A stretch of 64,000 nt of DNA from Paenibacillus ginsengarvi. GTDB lineage: Bacteria; Bacillota; Bacilli; Paenibacillales; NBRC-103111. The notes beneath the pieces are model-generated. The model saw only the letters and a program-made list of their open reading frames with translations. It was not told the DNA's origin and did no database searches. A program made the translations under genes and the position numbers. This document shows, one piece after another, positions 8,892-16,356 of this stretch. The stretch is taken from NCBI RefSeq assembly GCF_003626695.1, contig NZ_RBAH01000003.1, positions 125,641 through 189,640 on the forward strand, in the 5' to 3' direction. The first letter of the stretch is position 1. Each line of letters opens with the position of its first letter.

Positions 8892-10469
8892 ATGACGCAT
8901 ACGATCAGACAAAGCGATATCCTGATTATCGGCGGAGGACTCGGAGGCTGCGCGGCGGCGATTGCTGCGGCAAAATCCGGCAAACGCGTCATCATGACCG
9001 AGGAAACGGATTGGATCGGCGGCCAGGTGACGAATCAGGCCGTACCTCCCGACGAGCACCGCTGGATCGAACAGTTTGGCTGCACGCGCACATACCGGGC
9101 ATTCCGTGACAAAATTAGGGAGTACTACAAGCGGACGTTTCCGCTAACCCCGGAGGCGACGGCCAATCCGCGCTTCAATCCGGGCAATGCCATCGTCAGC
9201 CGCCTCTGCGTCGAGCCCCGCGCCGCTCTCGCCGTGCTGGAGGAAATGCTAGCGCCTTATGTGCACAGCGGAGCGGTGACGATCTTGACGGAAGTACGGC
9301 CGGTAGCCGCGGAAACCGACGGCAGCCGGGTCACAAGCGTTACCGTGCGGCATACGGTCAGCGGCGAGGAGGAGCGGCTTGCGGCTCCTTACGTGCTCGA
9401 TGCAACGGAGCTCGGCGACTTGCTGCCGCTGGCCGGCATCGAGTACGTATCGGGCGCGGAGTCGAAGGCCGAAACCGGCGAGCCGAACGCGCTTGACGGA
9501 GATGCGGAGCCGGGCGACATCCAGTCGTTCACGATCGTCTTCGCGATGGACTACCGGGAAGGCGAGGATCATACGATCGCGAAGCCGGACGACTACGAGT
9601 TTTGGCTGAAGTACCGGGCGTCCTTTATGAAGGACGTCATGTTGAGCTGGGCGACGTCGAACTTAAGCCCCTTTAAGTCGTACAGCCTGTTCAAGACGCC
9701 GGAGAAGGGCGTATTCCCGCTCTGGGATTACCGCCGGTCGATCGACAAGTCGAATTTTGCCCCAGGTACGTTCGACAGCGATATTACGCTCGTGAATTGG
9801 CCGCAGAACGACTACTGGCTCGGCAGCATTATCGACGTAAGCGACGAAGAGCGCGAGAGGCATATCCGCCGCGCCAAAAACTTGAGCCTGAGTCTGCTGT
9901 ACTGGCTGCAAACGGAAGCGCCGCGCCCGGACGGCGGGAAGGGTTATCCCGGCCTGCGGCTGCGCAAGGACGTGCTCGGCACCGCGGACGGGCTGGCGAA
10001 AGCGCCGTATATTCGCGAATCGCGCCGCATCCGCGCCGAGTTTACGGTGTTGGAGCAGCATGTCAACCCGGCCATTCACGGCCGGAAGGAAGCCGTCAAA
10101 TTCGACGATTCGGTCGGAGTCGGCTGCTACCGCATCGACCTGCATCCGACGACGGGCGGACGGGAAGGCTTTTACATTCCGGTGAGCCCGTTCCAGATTC
10201 CGCTCGGCAGTCTGATCCCGGTTCGGGTCGACAACGTGCTGCCCGCCTGCAAAAATATCGGTGTGACACACTTGACGAACGGCTGCTATCGGCTCCATCC
10301 GGTCGAGTGGAACATCGGCGAAGCGGCGGGCTATCTCGCTGCATACTGCCTCGAAACCGGCCTGACCCCGCGAGACGTGCGGAATACGGAGCAGTATTTG
10401 CGCGATTTCCAGAACCGGCTCGTCCGCGCCGGCATCGAGCTCGATTGGCCGGTTGTTGAGCCGGTTTGA
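8892..10469 (+). CDS. FAD-dependent oxidoreductase (FAD_oxidored family)
   Basis: A 525-residue soluble flavoprotein. The N-terminus carries the dinucleotide-binding motif GGGLGGCAAAIAAAKSG, followed by the family stretch DWIGGQVTNQAVPPDEHRW and, further on, DATELGDLLPLAG. The family occurs near carbohydrate genes but few members have a known substrate. The ATG at 8892 is preferred to a GTG at 8883 because AGGATG precedes it. It starts 12 bases after nanE and ends the operon at a strong terminator. Oxidation of a sugar hydroxyl or of an amino-sugar derivative is a reasonable inference, not shown by sequence. Confidence 0.88.
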   Translation: MTHTIRQSDILIIGGGLGGCAAAIAAAKSGKRVIMTEETDWIGGQVTNQAVPPDEHRWIEQFGCTRTYRAFRDKIREYYKRTFPLTPEATANPRFNPGNAIVSRLCVEPRAALAVLEEMLAPYVHSGAVTILTEVRPVAAETDGSRVTSVTVRHTVSGEEERLAAPYVLDATELGDLLPLAGIEYVSGAESKAETGEPNALDGDAEPGDIQSFTIVFAMDYREGEDHTIAKPDDYEFWLKYRASFMKDVMLSWATSNLSPFKSYSLFKTPEKGVFPLWDYRRSIDKSNFAPGTFDSDITLVNWPQNDYWLGSIIDVSDEERERHIRRAKNLSLSLLYWLQTEAPRPDGGKGYPGLRLRKDVLGTADGLAKAPYIRESRRIRAEFTVLEQHVNPAIHGRKEAVKFDDSVGVGCYRIDLHPTTGGREGFYIPVSPFQIPLGSLIPVRVDNVLPACKNIGVTHLTNGCYRLHPVEWNIGEAAGYLAAYCLETGLTPRDVRNTEQYLRDFQNRLVRAGIELDWPVVEPV

Positions 10470-10494
10470 CGGCTGGCTGTTTCAAAACGAAAAA

Positions 10495-10533
10495 AGAAAC
10501 CTCCATCGCCAGAAATGCGGCTTTGGAGGTTTT
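10495..10533. terminator. Intrinsic terminator between convergent genes
   Basis: AAACCTCCA (from 10496) pairs with TGGAGGTTT ahead of TTTTT on the plus strand, and A residues flank the left arm so it can also work leftward. It ends the nanE operon and probably cysK. Confidence 0.85.
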
Positions 10534-10539
10534 TCTGCG

Positions 10540-11475
10540 TTATCCTTCCTGAAATAAAGGCGTCGATATATATCGTTCTCCCGTGTCCGGAAGCAGTGCG
10601 ACAATCGTTTTGCCTTTGTTCTCCGGCCGTTTGGCCAGCTCTGCGGCGGCATAAACAGCCGCCCCGGAGGAGATGCCGACAAGCAGCCCTTCCGTTTTCG
10701 CCAGTCTGCGCGCCGTCTCGAACGCATCTTCGTTATATACCTTCACGATCTCGTCGACAACTCCGGGATCGTATACGTCCGGCACGAAGCCGGAGCCGAT
10801 CCCCTGGATTTTATGGAAGCCCGGCTTGCCGCCCGACAGCACCGGAGAATCGTAAGGCTCGACCGCCACGATCCGTACAGCCGGATTTTTCTGTTTCAAT
10901 GCACTGCCGACTCCGCTGATCGTTCCGCCCGTTCCGACGCCGCCGACAAAGATGTCGACCTCGCCGTCCGTATCGCGCCATATTTCTTCCGCCGTCGTCT
11001 TCCGGTGAATGTCCGGATTGGCCGGATTGCTGAACTGCTGCGGGATGAACGCGTTCGGAATTTCCGCCGCGAGCTCCTCCGCCCTGCGGATCGCCCCTTG
11101 CATCCCTTCCGAGGCTGGGGTTAACACCAGCTCGGCCCCTAGCGCCCGCAGCAGCTTCCTCCGCTCCACGCTAAACGCCTCCGGCAGCGTAATAATAATC
11201 CGGTAGCCAAGCGCGGCCGCTACGAAAGCAAGCGCAATGCCGGTATTGCCGCTCGTCGGCTCGATAATGACCGAATCGGCATGGAGCAGGCCTTTCTCTT
11301 CGGCGTCTTTAATCATCGCATACCCGGTGCGGTCCTTGACGCTGCCCGCCGGGTTGAAATATTCAAGCTTGGCCAGCAATCTCGCCGGCAGGCGCTCCTT
11401 GGCCGTAAAGCCGCGAAGCTCCAGCAGCGGCGTATTGCCGATCAGATCGGTCAAATTTTGGGCTATGCGCGCCAT
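10540..11475 (-). CDS. cysK: Cysteine synthase CysK
   Basis: A 311-residue PLP enzyme (O-acetylserine sulfhydrylase) that makes cysteine from O-acetylserine and sulfide in the cytosol. The PLP lysine is Lys47 in [10 protein letters not shown]. The substrate loop [10 protein letters not shown], the phosphate-binding [12 protein letters not shown] and the C-terminal [11 protein letters not shown] are all present, and the length is standard. An AAAGGATG ribosome binding site lies upstream. A promoter can be drawn on the minus strand at about 11557-11530 (TTTCCA, 17 bases, TATGAT). It stands alone between two terminators and is unrelated in function to the amino-sugar genes around it. Confidence 0.96.
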   Translation of the reverse strand: MARIAQNLTDLIGNTPLLELRGFTAKERLPARLLAKLEYFNPAGSVKDRTGYAMIKDAEEKGLLHADSVIIEPTSGNTGIALAFVAAALGYRIIITLPEAFSVERRKLLRALGAELVLTPASEGMQGAIRRAEELAAEIPNAFIPQQFSNPANPDIHRKTTAEEIWRDTDGEVDIFVGGVGTGGTISGVGSALKQKNPAVRIVAVEPYDSPVLSGGKPGFHKIQGIGSGFVPDVYDPGVVDEIVKVYNEDAFETARRLAKTEGLLVGISSGAAVYAAAELAKRPENKGKTIVALLPDTGERYISTPLFQEG

Positions 11476-11665
11476 CGTCTTAATATCATCCTTTCCAAAG
11501 TCGGGGGTTATCGGAGTAACGTCTCCTCTCTATCATAACGTATAGAGCTCCGATTGGAAAACGCGGCTATATGGTGCAGGGACGAGGCAAGGAAGATGCT
11601 ACCAACTCTCTACGTCCAGTATGTCCCGCTGTACGGCTACGAAGACATGCCGCCGAAACAAACAG

Positions 11666-11690
11666 AGGAACCGCCCGAGAGCGGTTCCTT
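11666..11690 (-). terminator. Terminator of the murQ-DUF4434-ROK operon
   Basis: On the minus strand GGAACCGC pairs with GCGGTTCC over a six-base loop and is followed by a T-rich tail (TCTGTTTGTTT). It lies about 30 bases past the ROK kinase stop. Confidence 0.8.
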
Positions 11691-11720
11691 TGCTTTGCAC
11701 GTTGTTATGCTGGCTTCCGG

Positions 11721-12665
11721 TCAGCGGCCTTCTCCCGCCAGCCACGCCAGCTTGGCCGCTCCGGCCAAACCGGCATGCTCGCCGAGGGCTGCCGGAATGA
11801 TCGCAACCGGGTCGTATGCCGGCATCATCATTTGGCTCGCGCTGCCGCGAATCCGGTCGAACAGAAAATCGCCTTGCGCCGTGACCGCGCCGCCGATAAT
11901 GACGGCGGACGGATTCAGGATATGCGTCAAGCTCGTAAGACCGACGGCCACGTATTCCGCATAACGGTCGATCAGCTCAAGCGCCTGCGGGTGGCCGCTT
12001 CTGGCCAGCTCGAACAGCTTTTTGGCCGATCCGCCCGTCTCCGACTCGCCGATGCCCGCTTCGCCGGCCATACGCATCAGCGCCGTGACCGAAGCGTACT
12101 GCTCCCAGCAGCCGGACAACCCGCAATTGCACGGCTGTCCTCCGTGCTGGATGACGATATGCCCGTAACCTCCGGCATAGCCGTCCCGTCCGTAGTAAGG
12201 CACGCCTTCGGGGGTAATCCAGCTGCCCCCGACGCCCGTGCCGAGCGTGATGCAGAGAAAGCCGCCAAGCTCCTTGCCCGCGCCGATCCACGCCTCGCCG
12301 ATCGCAAACGCATGCGCGTCGTTGACGAGCGCCACCGGCAGCCCGGTTTCCCGCTCCATGTTGGCGCGCAGCGGAACTCCGGTCCAGCCCGGCAAGTTTG
12401 ATGTCGCGTAGCCGATCCGTCCTTCCCGCGCGTGCACGTAACCGGCTGTGGCGACGCCCATCCCGCTCGCTTCCCAGCCTTCGGCCGTGGCGATCTCCTT
12501 GTAACGTCCGGCAATGGCGTACAGCTTGTCGAGCAGCGAATCGCGTCCCGACCGGGCGTCCGTCGGCGTATTGTCGGTATGCAAAATGCTGCCCGACGCG
12601 TCGACGATGCCCGACTTGATGTTCGTTCCTCCGATATCGATTCCGAATACGACCTGCCGCTTCAT
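11721..12665 (-). CDS. ROK-family sugar kinase, possible N-acetylmannosamine kinase
   Basis: A 314-residue ROK protein of kinase type with no DNA-binding domain. The ATP-binding GIDIGGTNIKSG is at the N-terminus, the catalytic aspartate lies in LVNDAHAFAIGE, and the zinc motif CNCGLSGCWEQYAS is complete. It likely phosphorylates glucose, GlcNAc or ManNAc in the cytosol; the presence of nanE nearby makes ManNAc attractive, since NanE needs ManNAc-6-phosphate. The ATG at 12665 overlaps the stop of the upstream DUF4434 gene (ATGA), pointing to translational coupling, and a GGAG lies about 8 bases before it; the upstream in-frame ATG at 12704 would lie inside that gene. Substrate is inferred. Confidence 0.9.
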   Translation of the reverse strand: MKRQVVFGIDIGGTNIKSGIVDASGSILHTDNTPTDARSGRDSLLDKLYAIAGRYKEIATAEGWEASGMGVATAGYVHAREGRIGYATSNLPGWTGVPLRANMERETGLPVALVNDAHAFAIGEAWIGAGKELGGFLCITLGTGVGGSWITPEGVPYYGRDGYAGGYGHIVIQHGGQPCNCGLSGCWEQYASVTALMRMAGEAGIGESETGGSAKKLFELARSGHPQALELIDRYAEYVAVGLTSLTHILNPSAVIIGGAVTAQGDFLFDRIRGSASQMMMPAYDPVAIIPAALGEHAGLAGAAKLAWLAGEGR

Positions 12666-13639
12666 CCTTTTCGCTCCGTCCCTGCTTGCCCCGCAGTATC
12701 CCATAATCCGTTGTCGCGCAGGAAAGCCCTATAATCTTCGTACAGCCGGACCGACGATTCGTGCCCGGCGTGAACCGGACTGCCCGGCTTGTTCATCATG
12801 CCCAAATACTGATAGCAGAGCACCTTATCCGAATACTTCGACAAAATTTCCAATTGCCGCCGCACCCGCTCGAACGGACCCGGATGGAGCACCTTGCCGG
12901 CGAAGCGGAATACCTCCAGATCGGACCACAGCGGTATGCCGGCGCGGTCATGCGCTTCGCGCAGCTTGGCGAACGTTGCGTCCACCGCCTCGAACGTCGT
13001 CCGGTCGACGCCGATCTCGTCCTGATAGGCGATATAGTCGACGTCCAGCGAGCGAAGCTGGCTAACAAACCGGTCGTCTCCCGTAATCGAGCGGGTCCCG
13101 TACGGCGCGATCAGCACCTTCTCCGGCCCGAGCTTGCGTAAGAAGCCCGACATTTCGTTGGCATAAGCGATGTAATGATCGGGGAAATGGGTGAAAATCG
13201 CCGCCTCCACCGGCAAATACCAGCCGGCGAACGAAGCGTGATGCCCGTACCTCGCGGCCAGCTCCCTTGCAAAATCGAACCGCAGCTGCGTCGTCTCGCC
13301 GCTCGTCGACAGGCTGCCCATGATCGGCGTCGTGTAGAAGCCGTTGCCGACATAGATCGTCAGCCCGAGCTTGTCGCCCGCCTTCAGCACCGCCTCCAGC
13401 GGGTCCGGGCAAACCGTATCCCATCGGTGCGACCATATGGCCGACGGGTAAAACGCCTTGCCGTGCAACGCCACGTTCAGCAGCACGAGCGTATCCATTC
13501 CCGCCTCGGCCATCTCTGCCAGCTTCAGCTCCCAATCCGCCTCGGTAAAGCGCTGCGTGACCGAATTCCAACAATCTCCTTCATACGGGTTCGGATGATA
13601 AAAATCAAACCACGATCCCGTTATGCGTTTGAGTGCCAT
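12662..13639 (-). CDS. DUF4434-like TIM-barrel protein, putative glycan-active enzyme
   Basis: A 325-residue protein with no signal peptide, so cytosolic. Features such as SWFDFYHPNPYEGDCWN at the start, LAEMAEAGMDTLVLLNVAL, FAGWYLPVEAAI and DVDYIAYQDEIGVD match the DUF4434 group, which has a glycoside-hydrolase-like barrel; the acidic residues in PVEAA and YQDEIG are candidate catalysts. GGAGG stands 7 bases before the ATG. It is co-transcribed with murQ upstream and the ROK kinase downstream, with an ATGA overlap to the latter. Hydrolysis of an amino-sugar disaccharide is a context inference; no member with this exact setting is known to me. Confidence 0.8.
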   Translation of the reverse strand: MALKRITGSWFDFYHPNPYEGDCWNSVTQRFTEADWELKLAEMAEAGMDTLVLLNVALHGKAFYPSAIWSHRWDTVCPDPLEAVLKAGDKLGLTIYVGNGFYTTPIMGSLSTSGETTQLRFDFARELAARYGHHASFAGWYLPVEAAIFTHFPDHYIAYANEMSGFLRKLGPEKVLIAPYGTRSITGDDRFVSQLRSLDVDYIAYQDEIGVDRTTFEAVDATFAKLREAHDRAGIPLWSDLEVFRFAGKVLHPGPFERVRRQLEILSKYSDKVLCYQYLGMMNKPGSPVHAGHESSVRLYEDYRAFLRDNGLWDTAGQAGTERKG

Positions 13640-13777
13640 ATACGTTCCTCCGATTCGTCCGGTCCGCCGGACATGCGTACTGGATGCATTTTTGATATGC
13701 TAAGGGGCTCACGCCACCTGTGGGAGAACGTCTGCCCGTGTAGCCGGCCCCTCGCGCCGCCGCGCTCCGCCCCCGGC

Positions 13778-14680
13778 TCAGCCGCGCAGCGCTTCCCGCA
13801 CAATCCCTCCGGCTTGATCCAGCCGGCGGAACGCCTCCTCGGCGGAGACGCCCGCGAGCAGCATCACGATGCTCGCTTTCATCTGCTCGCCCGTGGCGCT
13901 CATCGCCGCCTCCACCGCGGCCTCGTCGGCCCCGGTCGCCATCGCGACGATGCCGCGGGCGCGCTGGCGCAGCTTGCCGTTCGACGGCTGCATGTCGACC
14001 ATGAAATTGCCGTACGCCTTGCCAAGCCTCACCATCGTGGCCGTGCTGATCATATTCAGCACGAGCTTCTGCGCGGTCCCGGCCTTCAGGCGCGTCGACC
14101 CGGTGAGCGCCTCCGGCCCGACCGCCACCTCGATCGCCCGGTCGGCCAGCGCGCCGATCGCGGAGCCCCGGCAGCACGCCAGGGCGACCGTGTGCGCGCC
14201 GGCCGAGCGGGCGCAGCGCAATGCGCCGACGACGTACGGCGTGCGGCCGCTGGCGGCGATGCCGACGACTACGTCGCCGGGCGCGAGCCCGCGTCCGGCC
14301 AGGTCGGCGGCACCCAGCTCGGGATCGTCCTCGGCCGATTCATCGGCCCGATCCCGGGCCACGCCGCCGGCGACGAGCGCCTGCACGAGCTCGGGCGCGG
14401 TGCCGAACGTCGGCGGGCACTCGTAGGCGTCGAGCATGCCGAGACGGCCGCTCGTGCCCGCGCCGACGTAGAACAGGCGCCCGCCTGCGCGCAGCGACGC
14501 CGCGATCAGCTCGACCGCTTCCGCCACGGCGGGAAGCGCCTCCGCCACAGCGGCGGGAACGCGAAAGTCTTCCGCGTTCATAAGCTGAAGCAGCTCCAGC
14601 GTGGAGCAACTATCGAGATGCCGCGTGCGCGGATTCACCTGCTCGGTGTCGAGCGCGCGAATGGAAGAGTCGGCTTGCAT
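13778..14680 (-). CDS. murQ: N-acetylmuramic acid 6-phosphate etherase MurQ
   Basis: A 300-residue SIS-fold enzyme that cleaves the lactyl ether of MurNAc-6-phosphate to give GlcNAc-6-phosphate and lactate during cell-wall recycling. The signature AGTSGRLGMLDAYECPPTFG is intact, including the catalytic glutamate, and the second acidic site lies in DRADESAEDD. The sugar-phosphate-binding SGRTPYVVGALR follows. Length is standard. The ATG at 14680 has AAAGGGGATC upstream; a longer in-frame extension has no ribosome binding site. The gene is strikingly GC-rich, with third positions almost always G or C, unlike its neighbours. It heads the operon with DUF4434 and the ROK kinase. No MurP-type phosphotransferase gene is nearby, so MurNAc would need the ROK kinase or another kinase. 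Confidence 0.95.
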   Translation of the reverse strand: MQADSSIRALDTEQVNPRTRHLDSCSTLELLQLMNAEDFRVPAAVAEALPAVAEAVELIAASLRAGGRLFYVGAGTSGRLGMLDAYECPPTFGTAPELVQALVAGGVARDRADESAEDDPELGAADLAGRGLAPGDVVVGIAASGRTPYVVGALRCARSAGAHTVALACCRGSAIGALADRAIEVAVGPEALTGSTRLKAGTAQKLVLNMISTATMVRLGKAYGNFMVDMQPSNGKLRQRARGIVAMATGADEAAVEAAMSATGEQMKASIVMLLAGVSAEEAFRRLDQAGGIVREALRG

Positions 14681-14775
14681 GTAGAGATCCCCTTTCGAAT
14701 AAGAAAAACGCCGTTCTGTTACCCGTTGACCCGCCGATCGCGTTTCCGGCGCTACTAACACTGGACAGTACCATG

Positions 14776-14963
14776 TAACGGAACTAAAACTTCCGCTAAG
14801 AGCCGTATGGCCCAACTCTTCCCATCATAACGGAAACAAAAGTTCCGCTATCCCCTCGAAAATAGCCAAATTCGGTCACATTCGCCAGTTAACGGAACAT
14901 TCGCTTCCGCTATTGCCCCATTTCCCGCTCAACTGCAAGATAACGGAACAAACACTTCCTCTA
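14776..14963. repeat. Array of four 23-24 base palindromic repeats
   Basis: Four units of the form TAACGGAAC-N5-TTCCGCTA start at 14776, 14828, 14890 and 14941. The left arm is almost invariant and the last copy has a decayed right arm (CTTCCTCTA). The loops differ (taaaa, caaaa, attcg, aaaca approximately). Start-to-start distances are 52, 62 and 51 bases. In the murQ transcript each would fold as a small hairpin. They look like a dispersed intergenic repeat family of this genome, which needs a genome scan. Confidence 0.75.
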
Positions 14964-15087
14964 TGCCGCCGTCTCCAGTAAAGGAGCACCTCTTCACGGA
15001 TCATTTTCCAACTTATACTCTTAACCAAGTAGGATGTCTTCACGCCGTCCCATTCGGAAATATTTTTCCACTATATAATCGCGAAAA

Positions 15088-15134
15088 AGGAACTCATCTC
15101 CATTATTATAAGAGACGGTTCCTCCCCTTGTAAA
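15088..15134 (-). promoter_or_regulatory. Promoter of murQ operon with flanking inverted repeat
   Basis: On the minus strand TTTACA (15134-15129), an 18-base spacer and TATAAT (15110-15105) make a good sigma-A promoter. GGAAC and GTTCC, with partly complementary GAGA/TCTC next to them, flank the -10 region at 15090-15122 and could be an operator or a leader hairpin. Confidence 0.6.
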
Positions 15135-15143
15135 GCCAAATAT

Positions 15144-15167
15144 GCCGGGTACCTGCTGGCACCCGGC
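15144..15167 (-). terminator. Terminator of the SBP-sialidase operon
   Basis: On the minus strand GCCGGGTGCC pairs with GGTACCCGGC across a four-base loop, about 40 bases after the sialidase-fold gene. The T tail is short (ATATTT), so efficiency is uncertain. Confidence 0.6.
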
Positions 15168-15207
15168 TGCTTGTCTTCCTTATTGTTTGAAACTTCCTGG
15201 CCATCGT

Positions 15208-16305
15208 TCAGGGCTTCCACAGCGTTGCCGCGATATAACACGCTCCGCCCATCTCGTCGTTGTAATAATATACTGTTACGAGCGTGCCATCGTTCCGCAG
15301 CACGGTACGGGGATAGCCGATGTCGTGGCTGCCTGCTGTTGAACCGAGGACGATCTCGTCCGACCAGGTTAGCCCGTCGTCAGAGCTCAGCTTCGCCCTC
15401 ATCCCGTACGGCGCGTCCCGGTATGCATAAATCATGCACAGACGACCGTCCGCCAGACGGTTTATAGTCGGCGGGTTGCCGCCGCGCCCCGTATCCGCAA
15501 CTGGACGGCCCACGTACGTCCACGTCGATCCGTCGTCATTCGACCGGTACAACTCGATCCAGTTTCTGGACACGCCCTCGTCGTCCGTTCTTCTCTCGCG
15601 CGTCGCAACCAGAATATCGCTGTCCGGCAGGCGGACGCTGGCCGGCATAATCGAAAAGCCGTTTCCCGATTCCGGACCGATCCACGATACGAATCGGAAC
15701 GTTTGCCCGCCGTCCTCCGTCTTCGCGCAAAATACCCGGCTTCCGGTTTCGGTGCCTTTCACTGTCGGCGCAGTCAGGAAAAACAGGCATTCGTTCGTGC
15801 CTTCGACCAAATAATCGGTACGCGCCGCAATGCCGATCTGTCCCATCATCGGCATCACATACGGTCCTTCCCAGGAGCGGCAGCGATCGTAGGACGTATA
15901 AAACCACGACCGGGAGCCGCCGAGCAGATCGGCCCTAGCGCAGAGCAGCGCGAAGTCGGGATGGGTAAAATCGATCGCATGCTCGACCGCGGCCGGCTCA
16001 TTGGCGTCTACGGAAACCCCGCCCTCGCCTTCCTTCGGCTCGGCGTGCTCGCCCGCCGACAAGCCCTTGTTACCGGGTGAACGCAGCGGCATCTCGACCG
16101 ATTCCCATGTTTCGCCTCCGTCGAGACTGCGCGCTTGCATCGTGACGAAAGGCCGCGTCTTGTCGCGGGCATGGAACCCGCCTTCCTTGCTGTGATAACC
16201 AAGCGTGTAGCCGACGACGATCTCGTCGCCCCACGACCAGATGCCGTAATTGGCCGGCCAGCCTGCGTACCGTCCTTCTTCTTTGTAGACATTAACCGTC
16301 TTCAT
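15208..16305 (-). CDS. Sialidase-fold (BNR/Asp-box) protein, copy 1
   Basis: A 365-residue six-bladed-propeller protein without a signal peptide, so cytosolic. Asp-box motifs recur: SLDGGETW, TEDGGQTF, SNDDGSTW and SSDDGLTW. The N-terminal EGRYAGWPANYGIWSWGDE and C-terminal DIGYPRTVLRNDGTLVTVYYY are shared almost unchanged with the second copy at 41435-42529 (about 70 percent identical by eye). I see no FRIP motif of classic sialidases, so sialic acid as substrate is not established. The ATG at 16305 is chosen because GGAGG precedes it; an ATG at 16323 lacks one. It follows an orphan solute-binding protein by about 50 bases in the same operon. Confidence 0.88.
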   Translation of the reverse strand: MKTVNVYKEEGRYAGWPANYGIWSWGDEIVVGYTLGYHSKEGGFHARDKTRPFVTMQARSLDGGETWESVEMPLRSPGNKGLSAGEHAEPKEGEGGVSVDANEPAAVEHAIDFTHPDFALLCARADLLGGSRSWFYTSYDRCRSWEGPYVMPMMGQIGIAARTDYLVEGTNECLFFLTAPTVKGTETGSRVFCAKTEDGGQTFRFVSWIGPESGNGFSIMPASVRLPDSDILVATRERRTDDEGVSRNWIELYRSNDDGSTWTYVGRPVADTGRGGNPPTINRLADGRLCMIYAYRDAPYGMRAKLSSDDGLTWSDEIVLGSTAGSHDIGYPRTVLRNDGTLVTVYYYNDEMGGACYIAATLWKP

Positions 16306-16356
16306 GGTTGCCTTAGCCTCCATTATACTAGGTTGGATTTGCGCCAGCTCATACCG

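Larger units (their letters stand above)
14681..15207. other. Long murQ leader with repeats and promoter
   Basis: About 530 bases with no gene. From right to left it holds the terminator of the sialidase operon (15144-15167), a minus-strand promoter (15134-15105) and, within the predicted murQ leader transcript, four short palindromic repeats (14776-14963). The predicted leader is therefore about 420 bases long. Confidence 0.65.

Noticed and set aside
13175-14758. 527-codon open frame opposite DUF4434 and murQ
   Set aside because: It runs across the intergenic gap on the opposite strand of two recognisable genes and exists because of their high GC content.
14776-14963. CRISPR-like array of four repeats with spacers of about 28-39 bases
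   Set aside because: Repeats diverge, each is palindromic over its full length, the loops inside them vary, spacers are uneven, and no cas gene or leader is present.
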